A stretch of DNA of 64,000 nucleotides from JAGLHV01 sp023143305 [NCBI: Clostridia bacterium] (GCA_030637025.1 DAOVVV010000004.1:18775-82774), one strand, 5' to 3'. Counted from the first letter of the stretch, positions 53,183 to 63,637 are shown. The notes: generated from the letters alone by a model not told the origin. Numbers and translations are program-made.

Positions 53183-56100
53183 TCATTCTTCTTTTACTAC
53201 TGGTTTTATTATAGCTTTAGGGCAAATTGCCTTAAATCCACAAAATGCACATTCTTTTTTTTCACTTATGCCGTATTCGCTCCGGGTAATTTGAGCAATT
53301 ATTCTTTCTGCTTTTTTCAAAATTTCTTCTGTGGGTTTTATCTCTAAAGAAAATCCCTGCCCCTGACGCAAAGAATAAAGTGTTGTTTTATCTACCGGTT
53401 TTAACCCCAACACCCTCTCCGCACCTATTCCATATAATTGCATCGAAAAATCATATCGATCTATATTAATTGATTTACTCATTTTATAATCAATAATCTC
53501 AAAACTTCCATTATCCTGTTCATCTATACGGTCTATCGTTCCTTTAATCAAAAACCCATTAAGGTTTAAATGAAAGCTTTTTTCCACTGCCTTTGTTTTT
53601 TTGCAGGAAGGGTTATAATCACTTTTTATAATTTTATTAAATATTTCCTGTATTTGAGCATTATAAAGAGAATCCGCATCTTCCGAAGCAATTCCGTAGG
53701 TTTTGGCTAATTTCTTAAACCGGGAAAATATTTTTTTATCATCCCATTTTTCCTGCTTTCCAAACAAGGTAAATTCCTGTAAAATTTTATGCATTATCAT
53801 TCCCAAAACCGTTTCATCTATTTTTCCCGTATTAAGATTTTCATTAGGTTTACTATTAGCTAAAACGCCTATTTCATAACGGTATTTATACTGCAAAGGA
53901 CACTGGTCAAAAACAGCAAGCTGGGTAACACTAAAAGATTTTTTTGTTTCTTTTTCCTCAGAGGAACAATATTTAAAATCAAGATGCCGCACAATTTCCT
54001 CCCTGTTTATTTTTTGTTCCGGATTAAAAGAATATCCCTTGTATTTTTTTTCTCTCCATTCTTCCTTTATCGGAAAAACCTTATTCGCTTCAATTAATAA
54101 CTCACCATATTCTTCTTTTAATATTAATTTATCCTCCTGCATCTTAAAAAAATAATCCATAAAACGGCTTTTTCTTCTTTTTCCTTTTCCGTCTTCTTTT
54201 ATTCTTCCGGAAAGAATCAAGCGTTTTTTAGCCCGGGTCATTGCTACATAAAGAAGCCTTTCTTCTTCACAACTAAATCGCTCTTTATTTTTTTTCTTTA
54301 TTTTTTCTTCTTCCTCTTTGATGTCTTTACACAAAAATCCTTCTTTTGCATCAAAATAGTACCTGGGGGTACGACTTCTGGGAGGAAAACTGTCCGGAGA
54401 AATATTAGCCACAAAAACCACCGTAAATTCCAAACCCTTGGCCTGATGAATTGTCATTAACTGGATGACATCTTCTATTTCGTGATTTTCTTCGCTTTCC
54501 ATTGTTTCCTGATTAATAACCTCTTTAAGATAGGCGATAAAATCTTCTAAAACAGGAATCAGATTTCTCTCTTCAAACCGGCAGACCAATTGATAAAATT
54601 TATCAATATTAGCCAGGCTTCTTTTTCGCTCTATGGGAGATAGTGTTTGTACATAGCTCGTATAACCGCTATTTTGAATCAGACAATATAAAAACCGTCC
54701 TAACGGTAATTTATTTTTTTGGTAAATAAATTCATCAATAAATTCGCGCAATCTTCTTAAAGAGGCCTTTTCCTCATCCCCAACATTTAAACTCTGTACC
54801 TTTCCTAAGGCATCATAAATAGGATAATTCCCCTTGCCGATTATATCTTTATCTTCCATCTCTTCACCAGGTCTTAAATTAGCTAATTTTTGTAAGGTAG
54901 AATTCCCAATTCTGTATATCGGCCCCCTAAGGACCCTCACTAAATTTATATCGTCAAAGGGATTATTAATCACACCTAAAAGCGAAATAATGTCTTTTAT
55001 TTCCGGACGGTCGTAATACCCGGAACCTCCGACAGTTATAAAAGGTAAATGATGTTTATACAAAATTTCTTCATAAATACCAATATTTCGTATGCCCCGG
55101 AATAAAATCACAATATCCTTACATTGTAGCGAACCGGAATCGCTTTCCAAAAGACCCAGTATTCGCTGGGAAATAAATTCCGCTTCTTCCTCCGCGCTAC
55201 CGGCAAGATTTATTTCACAGCAAAGAGAATCTTTATTCCTGCCGGAATAAAGCGGTTGAAAATAAGGCATTTGTCCCTGAAAACATTGGTTACTTAATTT
55301 TAAAATTTCGTCAAAAGAACGGAAATTACTAGTTAAAGAAAGGCTTTTTCCTTCTTTTTTTGTTTCCCGGTCAAAATTCATCATATTTTCCGGACGGGCA
55401 TCACGAAAAGCATAGATAGATTGATTCACATCCCCTACCGCAAAATAATTTCCACTATAAGAAGATAATTCCCTCAACAATTTATCCTGCAGAAAAGTAG
55501 TATCCTGATATTCATCTACCAGAATATATTTAAAAAAATCTTTGTATTTTTCTTTTATCTGTTTATTCTCCAGCAGGGATAATCCGGCTAAAAGAATACT
55601 TTGAAAATCAAATTTATTCTCCTTTTTTAATCTTTCCTCATAAGCGGCATAAAGGCAAAAAATAATCTCGCCTAATTTTTTTTTCTCATCTAAATCATTT
55701 ATTTTTTCTATGTTTTCCTTAAACATAACAGGGTTTATAGCATTGTTTTTCAATCGACGGATAAAAGAATACACTTCTCTCAGAAAAAAATCCATACTTA
55801 CATTAAAGGATATTGCGGGTAAATCCCGGGTATTAAAGACATTTCTTGCTTCTTCTAAAAATAAAAGTTTACTTTCTATTTCCTCCATAATTACAAAATC
55901 CGGATCAATTCCTACTAAAAAAGCATTTTCTCTTAAAAGTCTAAGGCAAAAAGCATCTATTGTGCTGATATACGCCCCGGATAGAACAGCCGCCATATTA
56001 GAAAATTCAGTAAGATTTTCCTTGATTTTCGTCCGCATCTGGTTGGCCGCTTTTTTGGTAAAGGTTACGGCCACAATGCTCATAATAGCATCTTCTAAAA

Positions 56101-56248
56101 CATATCCTTCCTTAAGCAAAGTTTTTAATATCTTGATATATCTATTAGTTAAAACCAGTGTTTTTCCGGTACCGGCACCGGCCTTAAGGCAGACCTTTCC
56201 TTCAATCTGATTTATTGCTGTAATTTGTTCATCGGTTAATTTATTCAT
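53183..56248 (-). CDS. AddA-like UvrD-type helicase-nuclease with Fe-S motif
   Basis: The start is taken at the ATG at 56248 (1021 residues). An upstream GTG at 56296 would overlap the preceding gene by 29 bp. Helicase motifs are intact: GAGTGKT, ILVDEYQDTTF, GDVNQSIYAFRDA, TIHQAKGLEF and VAMTRAKKRL. The C-terminal PD-(D/E)XK nuclease has IKGTIDRIDE and FEIIDYK. The end carries CAFCGFKAIC, and an upstream Cys lies in FDQCPLQY, forming a probable [4Fe-4S] staple. It processes double-strand DNA ends for recombination with the gene upstream. Confidence 0.88.
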   Translation of the reverse strand: MNKLTDEQITAINQIEGKVCLKAGAGTGKTLVLTNRYIKILKTLLKEGYVLEDAIMSIVAVTFTKKAANQMRTKIKENLTEFSNMAAVLSGAYISTIDAFCLRLLRENAFLVGIDPDFVIMEEIESKLLFLEEARNVFNTRDLPAISFNVSMDFFLREVYSFIRRLKNNAINPVMFKENIEKINDLDEKKKLGEIIFCLYAAYEERLKKENKFDFQSILLAGLSLLENKQIKEKYKDFFKYILVDEYQDTTFLQDKLLRELSSYSGNYFAVGDVNQSIYAFRDARPENMMNFDRETKKEGKSLSLTSNFRSFDEILKLSNQCFQGQMPYFQPLYSGRNKDSLCCEINLAGSAEEEAEFISQRILGLLESDSGSLQCKDIVILFRGIRNIGIYEEILYKHHLPFITVGGSGYYDRPEIKDIISLLGVINNPFDDINLVRVLRGPIYRIGNSTLQKLANLRPGEEMEDKDIIGKGNYPIYDALGKVQSLNVGDEEKASLRRLREFIDEFIYQKNKLPLGRFLYCLIQNSGYTSYVQTLSPIERKRSLANIDKFYQLVCRFEERNLIPVLEDFIAYLKEVINQETMESEENHEIEDVIQLMTIHQAKGLEFTVVFVANISPDSFPPRSRTPRYYFDAKEGFLCKDIKEEEEKIKKKNKERFSCEEERLLYVAMTRAKKRLILSGRIKEDGKGKRRKSRFMDYFFKMQEDKLILKEEYGELLIEANKVFPIKEEWREKKYKGYSFNPEQKINREEIVRHLDFKYCSSEEKETKKSFSVTQLAVFDQCPLQYKYRYEIGVLANSKPNENLNTGKIDETVLGMIMHKILQEFTLFGKQEKWDDKKIFSRFKKLAKTYGIASEDADSLYNAQIQEIFNKIIKSDYNPSCKKTKAVEKSFHLNLNGFLIKGTIDRIDEQDNGSFEIIDYKMSKSINIDRYDFSMQLYGIGAERVLGLKPVDKTTLYSLRQGQGFSLEIKPTEEILKKAERIIAQITRSEYGISEKKECAFCGFKAICPKAIIKPVVKEE

Positions 56249-56267
56249 ATTTTTATTATCCCGGGCC

Positions 56268-59204
56268 TCAAGATTCGCAGAGCCAGCGGAAATCACAATT
56301 TTTACAGGTATTAAATCCCTGTTTAGGCTTATATTCCCCCTCCATAATTTCCCTGCTAACCTCTAATAAACTCTCTTTAGCTTCTTCCAATTCCGAAGTA
56401 CTAAGCCATTTTATTTGCTTTTTATTCTTATCGGGTTCCTTTTCCCCGTCACTTAATATCCGGAGTGTTGTTTTAAAATCATTACCTGTTTTTTTCTTTA
56501 ACCAGTAAATACTAAAAGAACAAACTTTATCCCCTACAATTCCTTTTGCCCCCAGCAAGTAAATTACCGGCTGAAAATCTGTTTTTCCCTTAATCCATTT
56601 GTTCCAAAGGGTATCTCCCTGATAAGCAAACGCTTTGGTGGTTTTATAATCAATCAGCTCACAGGACGAATCTTCCGTTATATCTATTCTGTCTATTCTT
56701 CCTTTAAAGCGAAACCCTTCCGTTTCCCACTTAAAAGGTAATTCACATTTTAGTGTTTTCAAAAAAATTCTTGTTTTTTCCAATTTTAGATAACGGGCTA
56801 AAATATTATATATTTCCTGCTCGTATATCTTTTTTTCAAATCTGGTTTCAAAATTTTTCGCTTCTTCCCGCCAGACCTTCCTGATTATTCCATCTAACTT
56901 ATGAGCTATCGCCTTATCCTGTAATTGTGCCGGGGTCGTATACTCTTTATGAAACAACTCCAGTATCCGATGAATTAATATGCCTAAAAAAAGGGCAGGC
57001 TGAGGAGGACTAAAAATATTCAGACAATAGCGAAAAAAGAATTTAGCGGGACAATCAAGGTATGTCTTTATTTTGGAAGGGGTAAAATAAAAATTTTGAG
57101 GCAATTCAACTTTATCATATAAATTAGCAAGCGAGTATTTTTCTTTAATCCACTGGTAAAACAAAAATTTATTTTCATCTTTCTTTAAACATTCTTCAAG
57201 TTCCATATTTGGACCGTCACGCAAAAGCAATCCCAGCAAATCATCATAAGTCAAAATTTCTTCGTCATCCGAAAGAAATTTTTTTCCCTTTTTTTCTAAA
57301 AACTCCATCAGCAACCCGGATATTTCTTCCTCTCTTTGTGAATCATATCTTTTTGCACAAGTTAAATAGAGCATATTCCTTGCCCGGCTGACTGCTACCT
57401 GAAAAATCTTTTCTTCCTCTTTTATATACTCTACTGACTTTATTAACGGCTTAAGCCCTAAAAGTTCTTTTTCCTTATTATTTAAAAGAATATCCTCTTT
57501 ATATTGCCTGGGGAATTTCCCTTCCACCAATCCGGTAACAAACACTACCTTAAAAAATTTTCCCTTAGCCTGCTGAACCGTCATTATTTTTACTACATCC
57601 TCTTCTTCTTCCAATTGAATATCCAATTCCCGTCCGTAGGAAGACATCAATCCCTGCAAGTTCTCCATAAACTTGTCAAATCCTATTTTTTTCCCGGAAA
57701 ACCGGTTTTCTATTCTTTGATATTTTTTTATTATTTCATTAAAATAATTAAGCTGTCCGGCTATTTTTTTATCATCTCTACTTTGCTGCAGAAAACCAAA
57801 ATCCAAATATATTTTATAGAGAATTTCTTCCAGCGATTTTTCCGTTTTAATTTGTTGAAACTCTTTTATTTTTTCTACAAATTCAGAAAGGACTTTTCGG
57901 GTCTGAGTTTTTAAATAAGGAAACGAAGAATTTTTCAATTCCGCAAAAATTTCCAACAGGTTTTTATTTTTTTTCTCGCTCAACGTAACCAATCTTTCCA
58001 TATCTACTTTATCTATAGAAAAATTTAAGGTGGTTAATGCCCAAATGACATGAAAATTAGAGAGGTTTTTCTTTTTAAATTTATCTATTACCTGTAAAAC
58101 GGAAATAAGGCTGATAATTAATGGTTGCTTGAAAAAACCTGTCCCCCCCAGCACTATACAGGGAATCCGGTAAAACGACAACGCATTAACTAAACTATCT
58201 GTTTCTTTTCCTATATCCCGGGAGAGAATAAGAAAATCCTTATAATATAAGGTTTCTCCTTTTTTATTTTTTTCTCTTATTAATTTATAAATCCGGCGGG
58301 CAATAAAAAAACTTTCTTCCTTCCCTGTATCAAATTTATAAGGTAAAATTTTAGCCGAAGAGACATTTGCTTTCGGAGTAATGGTTATAATTTGCGGGTT
58401 GAATTGCTGAATAAACTTTTTCTTTATTTCTTCCGGCCTTGCTCCCCGAAAAGAAAAAATACTTTCTTTAACGTTGCCGGCTACTATGAGGTCACTTTTA
58501 TCTTCAGCAAAAATTTGCAGAAGTCGAAATTGCTGATAATCAATATCCTCAAAATCATCCACTAAAACATACTTGAACTTCTTTCTATAGGTCTCGAATA
58601 CATCCTTTCTTCCCTTAAATAAATCAATTGTCTGAAGGGTAAGATCCCGAAGATCCAGATAATCACTTTTGTGAAGCTGAGTATTATATTTATAAAAAAT
58701 TTTTTCTAATTCCGCAAACTTTCCGCCTTCTTCTTTCAATCGTTTAAGTTTATGGAGATTTTGTTTTATCAAATCAACAAAGTTTACCATTTCATTAATA
58801 AAAAAAACAGAAGACTTTGCCTTAGCATAAAATTTTAAATTCAGAGAGGTTTCTTCCAAAAGCCTTTTAAGAACTAACTTTTCTTCCATACCTCCGATTA
58901 TCTGGAAATTAGGGCCAAGAAATGTTTTTTGCGGTAAGGTGGATAACTGATAATAATTATCTCTAAGGATTTTTTTACAAAAAGAAGAAAAACTATTAAT
59001 CCAGAGTTCGGCAAATCCTTCCTCTGTCCATTTAATGAGCCTTTCTTTTACTTCTTCGGCTATTTTATCATTAAAAGTAAAAAAAAGAATTTCCTCCGGT
59101 TTTGCCTTTTTGCTTTTTATTATTTCTTTTAGATTTTTATAAAGGTAATCAGTTTTTCCTGATCCGGGAGGCCCCGTAATGTAAACTACTTTATTCTCTC
59201 CCAT
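56268..59204 (-). CDS. AddB-like helicase-nuclease subunit with Fe-S motif
   Basis: This 978-residue protein has an intact Walker A (GPPGSGKTD, about 11-19) but degraded later motifs. VLVDDFEDID replaces the usual VDEFQDT, and AGNVKESIFSFRGA replaces VGDxxQSIYxFRGA, so its motor is probably weak or inactive. The C-terminal nuclease has GRIDRIDI and ELIDYKTTKA. CKNCDFRWLC at the end, plus a Cys in YLDCPAKFFFRYC, gives an Fe-S cluster, as in AddB. It is followed immediately by the AddA-like gene. Confidence 0.85.
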   Translation of the reverse strand: MGENKVVYITGPPGSGKTDYLYKNLKEIIKSKKAKPEEILFFTFNDKIAEEVKERLIKWTEEGFAELWINSFSSFCKKILRDNYYQLSTLPQKTFLGPNFQIIGGMEEKLVLKRLLEETSLNLKFYAKAKSSVFFINEMVNFVDLIKQNLHKLKRLKEEGGKFAELEKIFYKYNTQLHKSDYLDLRDLTLQTIDLFKGRKDVFETYRKKFKYVLVDDFEDIDYQQFRLLQIFAEDKSDLIVAGNVKESIFSFRGARPEEIKKKFIQQFNPQIITITPKANVSSAKILPYKFDTGKEESFFIARRIYKLIREKNKKGETLYYKDFLILSRDIGKETDSLVNALSFYRIPCIVLGGTGFFKQPLIISLISVLQVIDKFKKKNLSNFHVIWALTTLNFSIDKVDMERLVTLSEKKNKNLLEIFAELKNSSFPYLKTQTRKVLSEFVEKIKEFQQIKTEKSLEEILYKIYLDFGFLQQSRDDKKIAGQLNYFNEIIKKYQRIENRFSGKKIGFDKFMENLQGLMSSYGRELDIQLEEEEDVVKIMTVQQAKGKFFKVVFVTGLVEGKFPRQYKEDILLNNKEKELLGLKPLIKSVEYIKEEEKIFQVAVSRARNMLYLTCAKRYDSQREEEISGLLMEFLEKKGKKFLSDDEEILTYDDLLGLLLRDGPNMELEECLKKDENKFLFYQWIKEKYSLANLYDKVELPQNFYFTPSKIKTYLDCPAKFFFRYCLNIFSPPQPALFLGILIHRILELFHKEYTTPAQLQDKAIAHKLDGIIRKVWREEAKNFETRFEKKIYEQEIYNILARYLKLEKTRIFLKTLKCELPFKWETEGFRFKGRIDRIDITEDSSCELIDYKTTKAFAYQGDTLWNKWIKGKTDFQPVIYLLGAKGIVGDKVCSFSIYWLKKKTGNDFKTTLRILSDGEKEPDKNKKQIKWLSTSELEEAKESLLEVSREIMEGEYKPKQGFNTCKNCDFRWLCES

Positions 59205-59242
59205 TTTTAAGCCTCTTGAGTTAACCAGGTCAACTCCGTTCC

Positions 59243-59896
59243 TTATTGTTTTATAATTTTTTTTGTTGTTTTAAAATGCATTTTAGCGACTTTATTTAAT
59301 ATTGCCGGACCGTGTTTTTGAACTAAAAACCGTGCTTTTTCCTCCACCAGGGAAGAAGCTCCCCGCGGTAAATCAGTGCCGATTTCCTGAGACAGAGATT
59401 GCATCCTTTTAATAAATTCCGCCCGGGCTAAAATAGAAGCAGCCGCTACGGCTAAATCATCTTCCGCTTTAGGCCTTAATTCTAAAAAAACCCGTTTCCC
59501 TTTTTTCATCAGAGCATTTAAAACAAACTTTTCATCCCCGAATTGGTCGGTAACTACCTTTTCACAATCAACTTTATCAAGTAAATTTTCTATAACCCGG
59601 GCATGTCCCCAAGCCAGCAAACGATTAAGATTTTTTATCTTAGCATACAACTCATTATATTTTTCCGGGCCGATAACAACAATAGAATAATGACTGTTCA
59701 TTTTACGCAAAGAATTGCTTATTTTATTCATAACATTATCCGAGGTTATTCGTTTACTATCCCGCACCCCTAATTCGATTAGTTCCTTTATTCTGGTTTT
59801 CTCAATATAGAACCCGGCAATCACCAATGGGCCAAAGTAATCCCCTTTTCCCGATTCATCAGTTCCTATCCAACTTGAAGATGTTCCTTTTATCAT
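59243..59896 (-). CDS. rnhC: Ribonuclease HIII (short form)
   Basis: This 217-residue protein begins with SSWIGTDESGKGDYFGPLVIAG, the RNase HIII form of the active-site motif (GTDESGKG, in place of GIDEAGRG of RNase HII). VRDSKRITSD and AAASILARAEFI follow with the other acidic residues. The N-terminal TBP-like domain of Bacillus RNase HIII is missing. It removes RNA from RNA-DNA hybrids. It lies 38 bp before the AddB-like gene, forming a repair operon. Confidence 0.9.
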   Translation of the reverse strand: MIKGTSSSWIGTDESGKGDYFGPLVIAGFYIEKTRIKELIELGVRDSKRITSDNVMNKISNSLRKMNSHYSIVVIGPEKYNELYAKIKNLNRLLAWGHARVIENLLDKVDCEKVVTDQFGDEKFVLNALMKKGKRVFLELRPKAEDDLAVAAASILARAEFIKRMQSLSQEIGTDLPRGASSLVEEKARFLVQKHGPAILNKVAKMHFKTTKKIIKQ

Positions 59897-59937
59897 TAAA
59901 AATCCTTTTTATTAAAATTAGGATTAAAGAAAAAAAA

Positions 59938-60110
59938 TGAAGGTAAAATATGTTTTGAACGACTTAGCAAATTTTAGCAAAAATTAGCGTTAAAAAAATA
60001 AGCTTGTCTGAGCAAAGCGAGTTGCTTATTTTTAGCTTGTTTTTGCGTGCCCACAGGGTAAAATTATGCGTTTAGAGAAAAACATATTTTGCCTTTATTT
60101 TCCCGGTTCC
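59938..60110 (+). repeat. Dispersed repeat family D, copy 1 (complete)
   Basis: Begins ATGAAGGTAAAATATGTTTT, passes a hairpin-forming AATAAGCTTGTCTGAGCAAA, then GCGTGCCCACAGGGTAAAAT and ATGCGTTTAGAGAAAAACAT, ending in TTTATTTTCC. Three more copies occur at 60168, 60516 and 63760. There is no convincing open reading frame. Confidence 0.7.
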
Positions 60111-60167
60111 AAATTCAAATTTCCCGCCTTAAAGACTGGCGGACTATCGCTCTGCTCCAGCAAAAAA

Positions 60168-60386
60168 AATGAAGGTGAAATGTGTTTTGAACAATATAGC
60201 AAATTTTTTGCGTAAAAGCCATTATTTGAGTCTTTCGGGCGACCAAGGGTCGCCCCTACTTTTATCTTTTGTCTATGGACTATCGACTGTGGACTATGGA
60301 CTATGGACTATTATTTTTTTGCGTGCCCGAAGGGTAAAATTATGCGTCTAGAGAAAAACATATTTTGCCTTTATTTTCCTCGTTCC
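60168..60386 (+). repeat. Dispersed repeat family D, copy 2, with insertion
   Basis: Both ends match copy 1, but the centre is replaced by other sequence. That sequence contains a perfect GGGCGACC/GGTCGCCC hairpin (about 60239-60257) and a GGACTAT-based short tandem repeat (about 60277-60312). Confidence 0.65.
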
Positions 60387-60515
60387 AATTCCTGCCTTAT
60401 AAATACAATTGTCACAAATAGCCACAAATCCCCTTTTTCAAAGGGGGAAATTCATTCGTGTCATACATTGTCAAAAACTACATTTGATTACTCTTTCAAA
60501 TTTTCAAAACAAAAA

Positions 60516-60606
60516 AATGAAGGTGAAATGTGTTTCAAACGATATATTAAATTTTAGCAAAAATTAGCGTTAACAAAATAAGCTTGTCTGAGCAAAGTGA
60601 GTTGTT
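60516..60606 (+). repeat. Dispersed repeat family D, copy 3, truncated at slipin
   Basis: The left half of the repeat (AAATGAAGGTGAAATGTGTT, then TTAGCAAAAATTAGCGTTAA and AATAAGCTTGTCTGAGCAAA) is present. The right half is missing where the slipin gene ends. Between copies 2 and 3 (60387-60515) there is no gene. Confidence 0.65.
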
Positions 60607-61349
60607 TACTTTTTTATAAATTGTTTAAATAAATCTATGGGTATAGGGAAAATCGTAGTAGAATTATTTTCCGCAGCAATTTCTTTTAGCGTTTGTAAAT
60701 ATCTTAATTGTATTGCTACCCCGGTTTCCTCAATTACCTTTGCCGCCATAGAAAGTTTTTCTGATGCCTGATATTCCGCTTCTGCAGCAATAACCTTAGC
60801 CCTTCTGTCTCTTTCCGCTTCAGCTTGTTTCGCCATCGCCCGCTTCATTACTTCCGGTAATTCCACATCTTTTATTTCTACCACACTTACCTTAATACCC
60901 CAGGGATCAGTTAATTCATCAACTACTTTTTGCAGTTTCTGATTAATCGATTCTCTTTCGGAAAGCAACGCATCCAATTCCACTCCCCCCAATACACTAC
61001 GCAGGGTTGTTTGGGCAATTAAGGATGTTGCGTGAAAATAGTTATTTACCTTGGTCACCGCATTATTGGGATTCATTACCCGGAAATAAACCACTGCATT
61101 TACCTTTATGGTAACATTGTCTTTAGTAATTATCTCCTGTTCAGGAACATCCATAGTTATTACTCTCAAATTTATCCTTTCAATTTTATCTATAAACGGA
61201 ATAATTATAAATAATCCCGGCCCTTTAGGTTCCGGTAACAAACGGCCCAACCTAAAAATTACTGCCCTTTCATACTCCCTGATAACTTTTACCGCGTTAA
61301 AGAAAAGAACAACACCTACAAAAAACAAACCATACATTAACCCACCCAT
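60606..61349 (-). CDS. Slipin (stomatin/SPFH-family) membrane protein
   Basis: This 247-residue protein has one N-terminal TM helix (about 5-20) and then an SPFH/band-7 domain: [52 protein letters not shown] and [22 protein letters not shown] coiled-coil segment rich in Ala/Glu ([19 protein letters not shown]) follows. It forms oligomers at membrane microdomains. It lies 4 bp after NfeD, a conserved pairing in bacteria and archaea where the NfeD protease cleaves the partner. Confidence 0.93.
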   Translation of the reverse strand: MGGLMYGLFFVGVVLFFNAVKVIREYERAVIFRLGRLLPEPKGPGLFIIIPFIDKIERINLRVITMDVPEQEIITKDNVTIKVNAVVYFRVMNPNNAVTKVNNYFHATSLIAQTTLRSVLGGVELDALLSERESINQKLQKVVDELTDPWGIKVSVVEIKDVELPEVMKRAMAKQAEAERDRRAKVIAAEAEYQASEKLSMAAKVIEETGVAIQLRYLQTLKEIAAENNSTTIFPIPIDLFKQFIKK

Positions 61350-61353
61350 AACC

Positions 61354-62694
61354 CTAATCCTCCTTATATTTTTTTATTTTCACAATTTGTCCTGAGATAC
61401 TAATTACTTCAATTTTTTCCCCTTTTTGTATCACCCCCTCTTCCGATTGAGCTGACCAATATTCCCCTTCCACAAAAACCATTCCTTCCGGTGCAATTTT
61501 AGTTTTCGCATATCCTATTTTTCCTATAAATCCTTCTTTTCCCGTAACAGGTTTACTCCGCCGCAGTTTTAAAGCAGCGGCAATAGCAAAAGTAAAAAAT
61601 AAAAAAGTACTAATCGCCAAAGAAAGAATTAACGTTACCGAAATACGGTAAAATTCAGCAGATTCCGGAGAGTCCACTAAAATAAAAGACCCAATCACAA
61701 AAGAAACTATTCCTCCCATAGCCAATATCCCATAGCTGGTTATCCAGAGCTCTAAGATTAAAAAAAGTATACCTAATATTATTAAAAACACACCGGCTAA
61801 ATTTACCGGAAGAATTTGCAAAGAAAAAAAAGCTAAAATAAGACAAACACCTCCTACTGTTCCGGCAAACCCGACCCCGGGCGAATGAAATTCATAAATT
61901 ATCCCGTATATTCCAAAAATCATTAAAATATAAGCAATATTAGGATTAGCCAGGGTATGCAGAAATCTTTCTCTAAAAGTCATATCAAAATATTTTATGA
62001 CAGCTTTAAGGGTATGTAAAGTACTTTTCTCATCTTTTTTTATCACTTCCCTTCCTTCTAATTTTTCTAAAAGTTGTTTAAAGTCTTTGGCCTGAAAATC
62101 TACGACTTTTAAGGTAAGAGCCTCTTCAACTGTTACCGAAACACTTTCCCTTACTGAATTTTCCGCCCATTCTTCATTCCGCTTATGACTTTTAGCCCGG
62201 TTAATGATAAAACTAACTAAATCATTAACCGCTTTCTTGGCCATCTCTTCATCCATTTTTTTCCCCATACTTACCGGATGGGCAGAGCCAATATGGGTTC
62301 CCGGAGCCATTACCGCAACATCACTGGCCATAGTAATAAAAACCCCGGCTGAAGCAGCCCTTGCTCCAATGGGAGTAATATAAACAACTATGGGGATACT
62401 ACTATTTTCCATTTTCAAAACGATCGTGCGCATCGACTCAACTAAACCGCCAGGGGTATCCATCTGAATAATTAAACACTGTGCATTCTCTTCTTCTGCA
62501 CGATTTATAGCTCTATTTATATAACGGGCTACTACAGGATCAATTACCCCCTCAACATTTACTACATAAACCGGTTTTAATAACTCATCAGGAGAACCGC
62601 TATTATTTACAACCTCTTCTGCATTTAAAGAAAAAAGCCCTACCATACAAACAAAAAAACAAGTGAAAATAATTCCTTTTTTATATTTATTCAT
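61354..62694 (-). CDS. NfeD-type membrane-bound ClpP-class serine protease
   Basis: This 446-residue protein has a signal peptide (about 1-25) and a ClpP/SppA-like protease domain with [13 protein letters not shown], the nucleophile region [14 protein letters not shown] and [12 protein letters not shown]. Four or five TM helices follow (about 235-370), then a C-terminal NfeD OB-fold domain (about 385-446, [20 protein letters not shown]). It is paired with slipin downstream. An AGGAGG site precedes the ATG. Confidence 0.93.
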   Translation of the reverse strand: MNKYKKGIIFTCFFVCMVGLFSLNAEEVVNNSGSPDELLKPVYVVNVEGVIDPVVARYINRAINRAEEENAQCLIIQMDTPGGLVESMRTIVLKMENSSIPIVVYITPIGARAASAGVFITMASDVAVMAPGTHIGSAHPVSMGKKMDEEMAKKAVNDLVSFIINRAKSHKRNEEWAENSVRESVSVTVEEALTLKVVDFQAKDFKQLLEKLEGREVIKKDEKSTLHTLKAVIKYFDMTFRERFLHTLANPNIAYILMIFGIYGIIYEFHSPGVGFAGTVGGVCLILAFFSLQILPVNLAGVFLIILGILFLILELWITSYGILAMGGIVSFVIGSFILVDSPESAEFYRISVTLILSLAISTFLFFTFAIAAALKLRRSKPVTGKEGFIGKIGYAKTKIAPEGMVFVEGEYWSAQSEEGVIQKGEKIEVISISGQIVKIKKYKED

Positions 62695-62982
62695 TTAATT
62701 CCTCCTGAGTATATAGGGTTCCCTATTTTCAAATTTCAGTTTCCTTAAAATATCATATTTTTAGAGAGTATGCAAGCATAAAGTCTATCGGAAAGTTTGT
62801 TTGTGGGTCAGGTTCAGTATCTCCCCGTGTGGGTGTTTCTTTGTAATAGAAAAACCGACTTGAAAGAGGGAAATCAAGAGAAGCAAGGGAAAATTAATTT
62901 GAGTAAAGGAGACATTTTTTTAAATGGCATCTATTATTCCCCTAATGGGTGAAGTAGTAAAGCAAAATATTAACAAGTAAGT

Positions 62983-63090
62983 TTATAGATTTTTCATCTC
63001 CTTTAATTCCTTCTTTGCTTTTTCCTGCGATTCAAGTCGAGTTTTTTCTTCTTTGTAAACTTTCTCTTTTTCTTCGGGTGATAGTTCCAT
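62983..63090 (-). CDS. 35-residue charged helical peptide
   Basis: The frame MELSPEEKEKVYKEEKTRLE, then SQEKAKKELKEMKNL, has an AAGAAGG site 7 nt upstream of its ATG. Similar very short MEL(S/T)PEEKEK... proteins are, to my recollection, found in other bacteria. The rest of the gap 62695-62982 has no gene that I see. Function unknown. It precedes nothing on the same strand until nfeD, and follows the ORF6N gene by 31 bp, so it is probably co-transcribed with it. Confidence 0.55.
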   Translation of the reverse strand: MELSPEEKEKVYKEEKTRLESQEKAKKELKEMKNL

Positions 63091-63121
63091 TTTCTACCTT
63101 CTTTTTAAAATCTATCCCTCT

Positions 63122-63637
63122 TCATTTTCTAAACCCGATTTTTTTGCGTAGTTTTTCCGGGGGTGTCATTAGTTCCTGGATTACCTGAAATACTATTGCA
63201 AATTGCTTGTCGTATTTCTTCTCCATTGCTTCTATTTTTCGCTTTAAATCTGCGTGAGTTGAAAGCATTTGTCTGAGTTTAGTAAAAACTCTCATAATTT
63301 GGATGTTTACTTTAATAGCTTTTTTACTGTGAAGTACACTGGAAAGCATTGCCACCCCTTGCTCGGTAAAGGCATAGGGTTTGTATCTTAACCCCATTTT
63401 ATCACCAGAATTGGAAGTGACAATTTGGCACCTCCAATTTTTAAACTCCTGTTCTGTTAATTGAAACATAAAATCCAAAGGGAATCTATCAATATTTCTA
63501 CGCACCTGACGTTTTAAGTTTTTTACTTCTACCCCATACAGTTCTGCTAAGTCTTTATCTAACATTACTTTATGCTTTCGGATTAGATAAATCTTGTTTC
63601 CTATTCGTTGCATTGGAATACTCACTTTTTTAGTCAT
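63122..63637 (-). CDS. ORF6N-domain (KilA-N-like) DNA-binding protein
   Basis: This 171-residue protein has an N-terminal ORF6N domain (about 8-95). Its hallmark order is KIYLIRKHKVMLDKDLAELYGVEVKNLKRQVRRN, in shorter terms VMLDKDLAELYGV, then RFPLDFMFQL, KPYAFTEQGVAMLSSVL and KAIKVNIQIMRVFTKLR, followed by a helical tail. The family comes from phage and mobile elements and is common in bacterial chromosomes. It may be a mobile-element relic or a regulator. No phage genes are adjacent. Confidence 0.9.
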   Translation of the reverse strand: MTKKVSIPMQRIGNKIYLIRKHKVMLDKDLAELYGVEVKNLKRQVRRNIDRFPLDFMFQLTEQEFKNWRCQIVTSNSGDKMGLRYKPYAFTEQGVAMLSSVLHSKKAIKVNIQIMRVFTKLRQMLSTHADLKRKIEAMEKKYDKQFAIVFQVIQELMTPPEKLRKKIGFRK

